Of a DNA stretch of 64,000 nucleotides, positions 11,963-23,392 are shown piece by piece. The notes under the pieces were generated by a model. The model worked only from the letters and a program-made list of their open reading frames with translations. It did not search any database and was not told where the DNA came from. The DNA is taken from positions 735,001 through 799,000 of the forward strand of contig JADEYG010000009.1 in the NCBI GenBank assembly GCA_016906335.1, read 5' to 3'. How positions within the stretch are numbered: position 1 is the stretch's first letter; every line of letters begins with the position of its first letter. Position numbers and translations under genes: made by a program. The stretch comes from Novakomyces olei (Eukaryota; Ascomycota; Novakomycetes; Novakomycetales; Novakomycetaceae).

Positions 11963-12379
11963 GCATGTTCTACTACCATCTTTGTAATTGATCAATGGTT
12001 ATCTCTTAAATATTAGTTTCTTTTGCTTTTCAGAAAAGTTTTATAGATCAAACAGTCAGTGTATAACACTAAAGTTGTGGGCGGCTAGAGCTGTATTGCA
12101 AACGGGCTCATTGGCCCTCATGAAAGGTTTGCCAGCACGTTTCAAAAGCGGTCAACGTAGTGCCTAAGTACAAGTATTCATGGTTAGGGTTAGGGTCAAT
12201 AGGTTTATAATCCTGGTAATTATATTTGCCATTTATTTGACGTGGGCACAGTTCAAGTAATCTTTGTTGCCTAACCGCAGTCTTACTTAGCATTTCTTTC
12301 ATATCACGTGACCGACGCGTACACGTAAATAAAGAGTAATTACATTTACGTATCGTCGGAGCCGCTACTGCCTCCAACA
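11963..12379. other. Intergenic between SPT6 and MRC1
   Basis: Holds the SPT6 3' end and MRC1 promoter, with a telobox at 12182-12197. A 65-codon minus-strand open frame from an ATG at 12303 is not recognisable and partly encodes the telobox; I do not call it a gene. Confidence 0.55.
12182..12197 (+). promoter_or_regulatory. Telobox upstream of MRC1
   Basis: GGTTAGGGTTAGGGTC, two and a half copies of the TTAGGG telomere repeat, 198 bp upstream of the MRC1 start codon. Function as a general regulatory factor site is inferred from the known use of teloboxes in fungal promoters. Confidence 0.55.
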
Positions 12380-15300
12380 ATGTCAGAACCCGTCGGCTTT
12401 AGTGGAGGGCTAAAACTCTATGGCGAATTAACGCCGAGGTCCAAGATCCGTGCACTGCTGAACGGTAATCCTCAAGATGGCAAAGCGGAGACGGGCAAAG
12501 AGTCAGGAGACAGCGAAGAAAGTCTTTACGAGCGAACAAAGCGCAAACTGCTGGAAAGCAAAACCTTTGCGGCAAAAGGTGGTCCAGAATCGGATCGTGA
12601 AAATTCATGTAAAGCAAGCGGTCAATTGGAGGAGTCTAGAACGGCGCCGTCTTTTGTAACGGAAGCGGAGTCTCATCAAATGGGCTCTCGGCCGCAGTTG
12701 TTTAGTGATTCTGAAAGCGAGGACGAAGGTGGCAGCGAAAGCAGTGCGTCAAGGCAAAAAAAGGGGGCACATACGCTGGAAGATTTAGAGTTTGGAGGCT
12801 CGGAAGAGGACGAAGACTTTACAGAGACCAAAGAGTACAGAGAAAGACTGCAGAAATTGATTGAGCAAAGGACACAGATGCGGGAAAAGAGTCACAAGGA
12901 GAATGGATCAGATGCGGAAAAAGAGGATACAGAACATAGCCAAGATGACGAGATTGGCCACAGGCTTACACAGAGCACGGCCCGCGATTCCGGTAAAACT
13001 GCGTCATCTCGACCTGCGTTTGAGAGACTTCATCGTGAAACTGAACGTTTGACAAGAGGTATGCATGAATATAAATTAGATTAAATTTTAAATAAAATAT
13101 TCAATTTTTTGAATTATTGTTTAATTGGTTTTAATCATTCTACTGACAATTACAGAAATGGCACTTGCCCCGAAAACGTTTGTAAAAAAAACGTTCAGCA
13201 TGGCCGACTTTTTCTCAAGGATTGCGAAACAGCAGCCGCATAAATCTCTACATGAAAAAGGAAACGACACCCCGACAAGCCCTGATCGAGCAAAAGCTGG
13301 TTCGATTCCAGCCATGAATGGTCCTTCTTTTGATATTGAAGACGATGATTCGGCACGGAAAACCACGTTACACACTGTAACGACAGAGACAGAGACAGAA
13401 ACAGGTCTGCAGAAAGATTTACCCGACATGGCCTCTATTTTTATTGCTCCCGACGAAAACGAGTCTGCACAAAGCCCTCAGGCGCCTGAGAATGCTCAGG
13501 AAGCTCGAGCAATTCGTTCCGCAGACGAATCAGAGTCTGACTTGGAGATACTGGACGAGCCGAGCCTGAAGATTGACAGTTTCATGAAAGCCAATGCAGG
13601 AAAAAGGATGGATTTTTTGGCAGTGCGCGATCGAAAACGGCTTCGAAACTTGGCACAGCTGAACAGCTCAGTTGAAGAAACCAAAGGAGGAACTAAAGGC
13701 GACAGCGGTGTGCATCAGGTCTCTCAAAAGACACTGAACCAGCGACTACTGAAGGAAGCAGCTTTGAGAAACAAATTGGCCCGGCAGAAACGCGCAGAGG
13801 AACTCAAAGCTCTCGGTATTGATGTGGAGGCCATTGCGCAGAGTCACAAGCAGCAGCTCGAGGATGGTGCCGATCTATTGGAGCGAGCACAAAAAGAAGC
13901 CGAGGATATTCTGCGCAAGGAGCGTGAAGCTCGAGCGAAATGGCAGTCTCGTACTAAATTGGCAGAGTCGGACGACGACGAGGACGCGGAGTACGAGGAG
14001 GAGGAGGAGGAAGGTGAAGATGACAGTGACCATAATAACGACGACGCCGAATCCAAGGCGGATGATAACGAGGATTCAGAGCAATCAGATTCTGAATTAG
14101 ATGACGAGCAAGACGGGCCACAAAGCTCGGCAGAATCAGATTTGGAAGAGCCTGCAGTGCTTTTTGAAAAGATAAATCATGACAAAAATGACAAAAATGA
14201 CACTGATATGCCAATATTAAAACATGGATCTCGACACCGGCGTCGAATAATGCAAGACGACGATAATGACGGAGAACAAAAGGAAAACGAAACTCGTACT
14301 GAGTCAGCTGAAGCTCACAATATGGAGACAAATTCGGCGGACGACGATTCTTTAGATGAACTTTTTGCTTCGGCTATAAATAATCCCATGGTAGCGCCAA
14401 GCGAGAGACTCGAGTACATTTCTCGTGCTCAGCCAGTGGTGAGAAAGGTAAGCAGCCAGGCATTGTAATAAAATCTTTGATATTTGCCTCTCGTCATTTT
14501 ATTTATTTTATTTTATCAAGCTGAACTTTATTTTATTTAATTTGGGAAGAGTCTAATATCTATAGGACTGGCAAAAGGCTTCCAATCAAGAAAACAACAC
14601 TGCGTTTGACAATGATAGAATTGAAACTGGGCGAGGCCAAAGCTTTACACAGCATTCCCAATTATCTCAGTTTTCACCCGATGTTGTTTTCAAACCAAAC
14701 GCGGCCTTTACAGAATTGCGGAACAAAGCTAATATGGATGTTTTCCACTCACAAATGACCCAGGAAACGGTTGATGATTTGGAACAGCAAGGCACAGAAC
14801 CAGTAACTCTTCGGAAACTAAAAAGACGGGACCAAAAGCTGAAACCAGATCATGCCGAGAGGGAAAGGCAGACAAATGATGGATCAAGAGTAAAGTCTAC
14901 ACTGGACAATGACAGCATTCTAGACGACAGTGCTGTAGATAGCGACAGTGCTGTAGATAGCGACAGTGCTGTAGAAGACGACAGTTCTCTCGAAGACAAT
15001 TCCTCTGAGAATGGGGCAAATCAGGTGAATGGGCAGCAAAACGCATTTGCAGCTTTAGGATCTAGTCGGCGTTTAACGGAACGATATTCAACACAACAAA
15101 TGGAAGAACTCGGCAAAACTTATTTTGAAGATGAGGCAGAAGAGTCAGAAGATGAGTATGCAGGACTGGGCGGTGCTAGTGACGATGAGGCAGATGAACA
15201 TGAAACTAAAGAGCTACAAGCTATGATTGACGATAAAAAAGTTGACTTTGATTCAGAGGCGTTGGCCGCACATCATCATGAATTAGAGGCGGCCAGGGAC

Positions 15301-16254
15301 GATCAATACATCAAAGAGCTTTGGAAGGGAATTGGGAACGGCACACTGAAAAGAGGACGGGGTACCGGTATCCTATCCGATGACGACGAGGAAGACGATG
15401 AAGCTGAAGAGCGTCGACGACAGAGAAGAAAGAAAGAGCTCCGACTGAGGATGCTTGAAGACGAAAATCTTTCTCGTCTAGGTAATAATATAAATAGTAG
15501 TTTAATTTTTATTTTTATTTTTTTTAATTAATTATTTATTCATATTATTATTTTAATTCTAATCGCAGACAATCCCAAAAATCGGTCATTTTTGAGCACA
15601 GTGGAAGACAATGATACTTTAGATCATTGCTATATCCCGTTAGACGACTCTCTGCCCGATTCCGGGCTGGGATCTAGTCCAAGAACTGTTGTGGACGCGG
15701 AGAAACCAGAAGGAATCAAGACTTTAGAGCATCAGGACTCGGGGTCAGATGATGAGGAAAGTAGGCACGGCACAAAGGCTAAGCGCGTTTCGGACAGCAA
15801 GTCTGAAGAGTTTTTCCGGGATCTTTGCAAGCTGACAGAGGAGAACGAAGAATCAAAGGAATACCCGTACGAGGACGCGGAAGACGACCCTGATATCGTA
15901 TTGAGAAGGGGTCTTGACCAATGCATAACACGGTCTCGTTCAACGGCGGCAAGAGCTGTGTCAGGCACGCACAAAACGCGCAATCCAACGGCAATGTCTC
16001 AATTTTCAAAGGCTCTGCGAGTAGCATCTTTGCCGCTAACAAACACATCAAGCAAGCGAAAGGTTACGACAAGCGCATCTTTCTCTGAGGTCAAGTCTTA
16101 TGGCTTCCAGCGGGTCTCTGTGAACCAAAGACCTCCAGTGTCACTGCCTGTGACCAATTCGCAGTCGATGCTAAAGTCGCAAAAGGTACAAGAGCGCAAG
16201 CAGCATGAAGACTCGTACCGTAAGCGCAGCATTATCCAGCAGCTCTGTAAATAG
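12380..16254 (+). CDS. MRC1: Replication checkpoint mediator MRC1 (claspin)
   Basis: Fork-associated adaptor that links stalled replication to the ATR/Mec1 to Chk kinase cascade. Exons 12380-13058, 13156-14447, 14566-15481 and 15569-16254 give 1190 residues in frame. Like the family it is highly charged and mostly disordered. The coiled stretch LNQRLLKEAALRNKLARQKR is the claspin signature in exon 2, and exon 3/4 carry the conserved DEAEESEDEYAGLGGASDD block followed by a basic helix and DNPKNRSFL. Many S/T-Q pairs (for example FTQHSQLSQF, MTQE, AMSQF, NSQS, KSQK) are scattered as expected for Mec1/ATR phosphorylation. An 18-nt repeat encodes DSAVDS three times near 14930-14990. Intron 2 lies next to a conserved helix and all three introns keep phase. 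Confidence 0.92.
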
Positions 16255-16502
16255 GCAGTTTATATTATTTTTTTATACATACACGGGCCCCGTTCACGTA
16301 TATTCCATCTCAGCATAGTATAATGTATTCGATTAATCCTACGGTTGGCAGACGATTAAAAATAATATTATATTTATTAAATTTATTATATTTATTATAT
16401 TTATTATATTGGCGTGTTTATATAATTAATTCAATAAATATTGGATTGCAATATCTCATTAATCATTGATGCCACTGTCCAGTCGCTCTCCGTATCGTTT
16501 CA

Positions 16503-18937
16503 ATGGCGCGAAATGATGGAAACATTGCCGCGTTCGGTTCAGACGTGGCATTGCTCAAACGGAAAAAGGTAAAATCTCTATATTTTGTACATAACAAGGC
16601 TGATTGGTTAAAGGCACTACTCGTCGGCGCAGGAGGAATTGGGTGCGAATTATTGAAGAATCTATTGAAGGTTGATTTTGCAGAGGTCTACATTGTATGT
16701 GGAATTGCAGGGTTATGCGTCTAATTTGCAATAGATCGATTTGGATACTATTGATCTCTCAAACCTTAATCGGCAGTTTCTGTTCCGGCATCGGCATATT
16801 AAACGGAGCAAGGCACAGGTAAGTCGGGCTAGATAACAGCTACTCCGCGTCACTTTATCCGCACACTTTTTTCCCTTTGATAAAAAACACAAAACAAAGT
16901 TTCGGGTTACAAGTGTGCTCCAGCGTCTAACCTCGGGCAGGTGGCGGCCGAAACAGCAGCCAAATTCAACCCTAACGTAGAATTGGTACCGATTCATGGG
17001 AACATCAAAGAGCCAGAACGGAACTATGAATGGTTTCAGCAGTTTGATATTGTCTTTAACGCTCTTGATAATTTAGGTATTTACGCTTCAATTTAGGTTA
17101 GGCTCTTTAACTTTTCCAGACGCCCGAAGGCACGTCAATCGAATGTGTATCGCTACGGGCGTGCCTCTGATCGAATCGGGAACGACGGGATTTCAAGGGC
17201 AAGTTCAGGCTATTGTAAAGGGCGAAACTGAATGCTACGACTGTTTTCCAAAGGAAGTACCTAAATCGTTTCCCGTCTGCACGATACGGAGCACTCCGTC
17301 CCAACTTATTCACTGTGTAGTGTGGGCAAAAAGCTACCTATTGAGGTATTAAAAGTATTCGGCTGTTTCTAATAGTGCAGTGAGCTTTTTGGTGTGAGTG
17401 AGGATTCTCCCGACGTGGATACAACGGAAACTTCAGATAATGGTATGAATTTGTCATGTTGATCGAGGAAAGAAGGGTTGATATAATAAAGTGAAAATGA
17501 ATGAAGAAGAGTTAAAATAAAAGGGCAAACGAAGGAGAAAGACGGGCTAGAGATGATAGAGAAACATTTTGAAAAATAAAATGCAAAATAAATGCTGTGG
17601 GCATGTGCCAAGTCTAATGCCGTATTCTTCAATTCAAACGTTACACGTCTCATGCTAATATTAGCGGAGGAAATTCAAAATCTCAACCGTGAGGCTAGTG
17701 AACTAAAGGACATTCGTAACTCTATGGCCTCAGGCGGCTTTGCGGAAAAGGTTTTTGATAAAGTGTTTCACCGGGATATCGAAAGGCTTCGTTCTATGGA
17801 CGAACTATGGAAACACCGTGCAAAACCCGAATCTTTGCTGTACAATGAGCTAAAAAGTAAAAATAGTATCAAGATTAAAAATGATAAGCGAACTGTTGGT
17901 GATTTAGCGGATCAGTTTGCTGCTTTTATTGAAAGCGCAAACCGTCTTGCCGCGCGTTTTCAAGAATTGCAAGCAAAACAGCCAAACGCGATTATAGAGT
18001 TTGATAAAGACGACGACGATACTATGCAGTTTGTAGCTGCGACTGCGAATTTACGAGCTGCAGTGTTTGGTATCGAGCAAAAGAGTGAATTTGATATAAA
18101 GCGTAGGTTTTGATTATTTTATCATTCTTTAATTTTATTCATGTTCTTTTCCAAATCGTACGTTGAAAACGATATTAATTTTTCAGAGATGGCGGGCAAT
18201 ATTATTCCGGCTATAGCAACAACAAACGCTATCGTTGCTGGACTGTGTGCTATTCAAGGCGTAAGGCTACTACAAGGCCAATTATCACAATTGAAAATGG
18301 CAAGTTGGCATCATTTATCTTTGATTTATTCTAACTATATAAAGACGTTTTTAAGTCGTCGGCCGGACAAGATCATGAATTTTGAAAATTATCGGCCACC
18401 TAATGCCTTGTGTCCCATATGCAGTGCTGCTTATGCTCCCTTGCGCTGCAGTCCGAAATATGTAAAAATATCGGATCTTGTTTCCTATTCTCGAAAGCTT
18501 GGGTACGGAGACGAGATAAGCATCGTTGCTGATCGGCTATTTTACGATGCCGATTTCGAGGACAATTTGGATAAAAGTCTAGCAGATTTAGGACTTTTGG
18601 ATAACGCGTTTATTACGATTACCGATGAAGAAGATCGGGACTCGGGCATGAAACTGCAGGCTCTTATTCTGTGCCTGGTTAAAGAGTAAGATTATTTATT
18701 TGTTTACCAACACGATCTCTAATGTTTAGTGATTCTGTTCATGGGCTCATTGAGCCCGATGTTAAAGTTGCTCTTGTTGAGGCCCAGGTGGAGCAAGGAG
18801 AACCAGAGCCAGTTGCTCCAGTTCCGTCCAAACGGAAACTGAGTGATTCAGGCGTTAAAGAGCCCGAAGCAAAGCGAGCAAAAGAGGATGTGATTGATAT
18901 TGACGATGATGCGGATGGCGAGATTATCGTTGTTTGA
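16503..18937 (+). CDS. UBA2: SUMO-activating enzyme E1 catalytic subunit UBA2
   Basis: With Aos1 it adenylates SUMO, forms a thioester and passes SUMO to Ubc9 in the nucleus. Nine exons: 16503-16568, 16614-16694, 16735-16818, 16941-17076, 17120-17345, 17381-17442, 17665-18102, 18187-18685 and 18730-18937, giving 599 residues (yeast Uba2 is 636). ATP-binding [16 protein letters not shown] is at the N-terminus, followed by NLNRQFLFR. The catalytic cysteine is in [15 protein letters not shown]. Zinc cysteines appear as CYDC and CPIC. The C-terminal ubiquitin-fold region is followed by a tail with basic KRK/KRAK clusters and hydrophobic-acidic runs (VIDIDDD, IIVV) that look like a nuclear signal and SUMO-interacting motifs. 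One intron (17346-17380) is only 35 nt, the shortest seen here. Confidence 0.96.
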
Positions 18938-19592
18938 TAGCGTATAGCACTGCGTAAATAGAAAAAGCTTGGCAAATATATGTACAGTCCAGTATCGCGA
19001 GTGGGCCACATTATACTATTCTATGCGTGTCAACGAGACTATTCACGGTATCGTCACAAAATCGTTGAGACGCGGTATACTTTCCATAGTCAAGATGGGA
19101 GGTTACACAAACAACTCTCAAGACGCCGGCGTGTGGCACAGTCTATTGCTATTCGATTGTACATTGTCCATAATGTGTTGCACTGCCCATTCATTATCTA
19201 CACCACAGCTATACTCGACAAGCATTATAAACCCTAACCCTGTCGCGTGTGTGCGTCGGCCATTAGCCGGGCCAATAGATGACTATTGTTAGTTAATAAT
19301 AATATAATAATAATATTGCACAGCAATTGCTTTGCAATTGCTGTCTGTTTATTGCAAACTCGTCAAATAATAAAATAATAAAATAATAAAATAATAAAAT
19401 AATAAAATAATAAAATAATAAAATAATAAAATAATAAAATAATAAAATAATAAAATAATAAAATAATAAAATAATAAAATAATAAAATAATAAAATAATA
19501 AAATAATAAAATAATAAAATAATAATAAAATAATAATAAAACAATAACAATATTGCACAGCAATTGCTTCTGTTTATTGCTTCAATTGCTAC
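18938..19592. other. Intergenic between convergent UBA2 and PFK
   Basis: Contains a telomere-like AACCCTAACCCTG at about 19229-19242 and the 8-bp array with flanking direct repeats at 19312-19568. No coding signal. Confidence 0.6.
19312..19568. repeat. 8-bp tandem array flanked by a 20-bp direct repeat
   Basis: About 20 copies of an AT-only 8-mer (AAATAATA) fill 19365-19545. The 20-mer AATATTGCACAGCAATTGCT occurs on both sides (19312-19331 and 19549-19568), each followed within 25 nt by CTGTTTATTGC. The array lies between the convergent 3' ends of UBA2 and PFK. The paired flanks suggest that the array grew inside a local duplication, or sits between remnants of a small insertion; neither can be proved here. 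Confidence 0.85.
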
Positions 19593-22500
19593 TTACGGCT
19601 TCTCCCTGAGCACGAGACCGTTCAGAACGTTATCCAGCTCGTGGATATCCTTCCACCAAACGTGCCGCGGCCGTCGGAACTCGTGTTCCGTGTCGTGCAG
19701 CTCGAGTTCGTGAATCGGAGAGAAGGTGACAGAGGCTCCACGGATGCCGATAACAGCAGCGGACTGGGAGGCAGCTCCGAGCCCCTTGTCTGCGCAGTCG
19801 GTAATAAACTCTACGCATTTAAGAGCCAGTCGGGAGGCACGAGCCCGGTCCATAGGCGAAGGCGTCCCACCCTGCTGCACGTGACCCGGGACGGCAGTTC
19901 GGCTCTCGAACCTTCCTTTGGCCTCTTCACGGATGATATCGGCAATAACCTGAGTAGTGTAGACGGCGGAGGACTTTTCGTTGCGGATAATGAGCTTACC
20001 CGCCCTATTCATGCCCCTATCGATGGCAAAACTGCGTCGCAAATGGTCTATATCCTCCTCCAGCCGGCGCAAAGAGATCCCCTGCTCTGGCGTATAAACG
20101 GCAATAGCACCGACAATAAGACCCGCCATAACGGCAACGTACCCCGACCTGCCACCTTGAACTTCGCAGACAAAGACCCTTCTCCGGCTGGCACTGGCCG
20201 ACTGCTTTATAGCATCGCAGTACGTCATTATAGCGTTCAGGCAGGTATCGCTGCCGATGGAAAAGTCTGTGCCTGGAACATTATTTGAAATAGTGGCAGG
20301 AAGGCACACCATTGGAATCCTAAAGGCAGGGTAGTTTGTACGGGCCGAGTAGAGCTGGTAAAGGGCCGTGTACGCCTCAAAGCCGCCTACAATCATGAGC
20401 GCATGGAACCTGTGCTTTTGTACGAGCCAGGCGATATAGCCCAAGTCCATTTCGGGCAGAGCTCTGTTTGTGCCAATCTCGCTGCCTCCGTACATTGACC
20501 ATCCATCCGTACTCGACCAGTCCAATTCCCTCACTGCCTCCTCGTCGTGCCTCAGAAAGCCGGGGAACCCGTTGTTTACGGCAAAGGGACGGTGGCCCCG
20601 GGCAATAAGAGACCGGGCAGCTGCTCTTGTAGCTGCATTCATCCCACCGGCAGGAGCTCCAACGTGGATAATTGCCACCCGCAGCTGTCCAGCGTGTGGT
20701 GGGATGGCTCTGTCGTACCGCATCAGCGTCGTCTGCGTAAACGTGGCATAAACCTCGGCAAACTCGGGATCTCTCAGCCGCATTGCCTTTGCAAAATCTC
20801 GCTCGCTGATAGCGTCAGCTACACTTTTAGTCAGCTTCACTGACGTCATCAGGTCCTTGCGAGTAATCTTGTTTTCGTTGATGGCAATCATAGGACTCGG
20901 CGTGGCGGGAGTCGATTCGAGGACAGCGTGGACGGCTTCTACGCCCTGCAGAGTTGCCAGCATCCTGTCAAAGGCACAGGGCACTCCTCCACGCTGAATA
21001 TGGCCCAGAGTGGTCACTCTTGTATCGAGGTGCAGGTCTCCACTCAAAATATCTTTTATTCCCTCGGGCGTAATCGGCCTCAGCTCTGCGTCTATGGCGC
21101 CCTCTGCCACAATGACGATAGACTTGCGTTTGCCCAGCCGACGCTGGCTCAGCAGCGTCTCTGACAGCTGCTGACGCCAGTCGGCTCCAGGTGGGATTTC
21201 GGGGACAAAGACATAGTCTGCTCCTGTTGCCACTGCTGCCATCACCGCCAGCCACCCACAGTGCCGGCCCATTACCTCAATGACAAAGGCTCGAGAGTGG
21301 GATACTGCCGTTGAGGAGATACTGTCCACCGCCTCACAGATCCTGTGCAGTGAGGAAAAGGCTCCAATAGTGGCGTCTGTGCAGGACATGTCGTTGTCTA
21401 TCGACCCTACTGCCCCTACAATGGTCAGGTGCTTGAACCTCTCTGCCTCTGCCTCTGTTATTTCTCCTCTTTCCAGCAGCTCTTTCACAAGGCCGGGGTA
21501 CTCGCTCCGGAATATATCGGCCCCAGTAAGCGATCCGTCTCCGCCACACACTATCAGCGAGTCAATCCCAGCAGAGATTAGGTTGCGGGCCGCCCTCAGC
21601 CGGCCCGACCGCTCTTTGAATCCCATAGACCTCGCTGAGCCAATCAGCGTGCCGCCCTCAGAGAGCCAGCCACGTACATCCTCCCACGACATGCGCCGGA
21701 TAAGATCACCGCCCTGGATAAGACCCTCATAGCCCTCAAATATAGCATACGCGTCACAGTCCCGGAAGATTGCCATCCGCACTACTGCTCTCACAAAGGC
21801 ATTCATGCCGGGTGCATCGCCACCGCTCGTTAGTACTCCTATAGATCTCGTGGCCTTGTTGGGAGCTGCGTCTGCTTCACCAGACTGTGACTGTGACTGT
21901 AATTGCTCTTGCTCTGCCGGCCGCTTCGTCTCTTTGGCTCCGGGCTGCGTTTTGGCAAAGACGTTGAGCTTTGTCGTAAAGCCCACTATATTGCCAATTG
22001 GGTCTACCGTGTACACCTCCACCGGGTCGCCACTCGCTGACGACGACGTCTGGTGCGCCAAACCTTCTTTATCGAGCGTCGCGATTACATCCTGGAATTA
22101 GCCGCTGCATGAATGGAAGGTGCGTATAGTTGCCATCCTCGAAATAAATCGGACGAATTGAGTGGAACGAAATTGATGTGGAAATAAATTGATGTGGAAA
22201 CAAATTGATGTGGAACAAATTGATGTGACACAAATTGATGTGGAACAAATTGATGTGGAACAAATTGATGTGGAACAAATTGATGTGGAAACGTAAATCT
22301 TAAACGTATATCCTGCCAGTTGAAGATATGCAATAGGCATATGTAATAGGCATATGTAATAGTCAATGAAATAGTCGCAATAGTCAACGCACTAAAGCAA
22401 AAGTCATATAGAAATAGAAATAAATAGTCACACAGTGTCAACAAAACGCAAAAAAGCAGTCAAAGACAAAATCATTCAGCATTGGTACGTACATTTATCC

Positions 22501-22846
22501 TGCTGGTATATAGGCACACAGCCTGTGCACTCTCGCGGATATCCGTATGGTCAGAGATAACCGTCGGAGCCGTTGAGCATTTAGCGACCAGTCTCAGTTT
22601 AATTGTCAGACTCTCTCCGTTTGCGGATCCGAAAGAGTGCAGCCAGCGCTCCTTGCGGCTGTTGCGAGGAGCGTCTGGCCGCTGCTGAGGCCCACTGTCC
22701 TCGAAATCAAAGGCGGCAGTTTCAACCAGCCCAAACTCAATGTAGAATCGAACTGTGCGGAAAAAGGCATCCTCGTCGCTCGTCACTAGCGACACATACG
22801 AGACACCGTGCGTCAAGTCGCCTTTGTCCTCTTCGACGTTTGCCAT
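19593..22846 (-). CDS. PFK1: ATP-dependent 6-phosphofructokinase subunit
   Basis: Phosphorylates fructose 6-phosphate to the 1,6-bisphosphate, the committed step of glycolysis, in the cytosol. Two exons, 22493-22846 and 19593-22091, give 950 residues, the usual fungal size. The first exon encodes the fungal-specific glyoxalase-like domain ([19 protein letters not shown]). Two PFK halves follow: the N-half with [18 protein letters not shown] and the catalytic SIDNDM/GRHCG motifs, and the C-half with the degenerate [12 protein letters not shown] and [12 protein letters not shown], which in this family forms the allosteric half. The 401-nt intron is the longest in the window and carries a minisatellite. 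The donor GTACGT and acceptor TTCCAG join at phase 0. Whether it is the alpha or beta subunit cannot be decided here. Confidence 0.95.
22162..22296. repeat. 15-16 bp minisatellite inside the PFK intron
   Basis: About nine tandem copies of a unit near GTGGAACAAATTGAT with 1-2 base variants, wholly within intron 22092-22492. The array does not touch either splice site. Confidence 0.85.
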
Positions 22847-23392
22847 TCTAACGTCTGCAGCGGCAAATGTTTCAGCAATGGCTCTTGGAAATGGCAGTTT
22901 ATCGAAATTTGTAAATGATTTGTCCGTTATACGAAATTATACTAATACGCTTAACGGCGTATGACAGACTGAATCCAACTATAATGTTGTACTAAATAGC
23001 CTGCATGAAATTGTATTATATAATTACGATTGTAATAATTACGATTGTAATAATTACGATTGTAATAATTATTGTAGTAATTATTCTAAATAATATATAA
23101 ATTGTTGTTAGCTAGAACTTGGTTACTATGAAGAGGTTAATCCTCAATATATATGTCGAGCTAACCCTAAACCTAAGTACTTCCAAATTGTTGGTGTAAG
23201 TAATTATTATAGCATGTAACAAATACCTCAACATAAATATTACATCACAAATAATTACTGTTATAAGCAATTACTATTATAAACAAATCCTACAGGGCTA
23301 TGTCTCAGTCTTTTATCTAAATTATACTAAATTGATGATAGAATAGATAAAATTCCAAAACTGCCGGTGAGCCACCGACTCTCTTTGCCAAA
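22847..23392. other. Divergent promoter region between PFK and TYR1, with a short tandem repeat
   Basis: AT-rich. A 15-bp unit, TAATTACGATTGTAA, is repeated about three times at 23021-23071. A telobox lies at 23160-23176. No gene seen. Confidence 0.6.
23160..23176 (-). promoter_or_regulatory. Telobox in the PFK-TYR1 divergent promoter
   Basis: On the minus strand this reads CTTAGGTTTAGGGTTAG, a degenerate TTAGGG repeat, about 220-230 bp upstream of the TYR1 ATG and about 315 bp upstream of the PFK ATG. It is the third such box at this kind of distance in the window. Function is inferred. Confidence 0.45.

Noticed and set aside
12108-12305. 65-codon minus-strand frame upstream of MRC1
   Set aside because: No family resemblance, and part of it is the telobox read as codons. 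It sits in the MRC1 promoter.
13300-13318. GGTTCGATTCC in MRC1, like a tRNA B box
   Set aside because: It is within a conserved coding exon and no A box or tRNA fold is present upstream. The same holds for similar words in SPT6 (near 8668) and TYR1 (near 24408).
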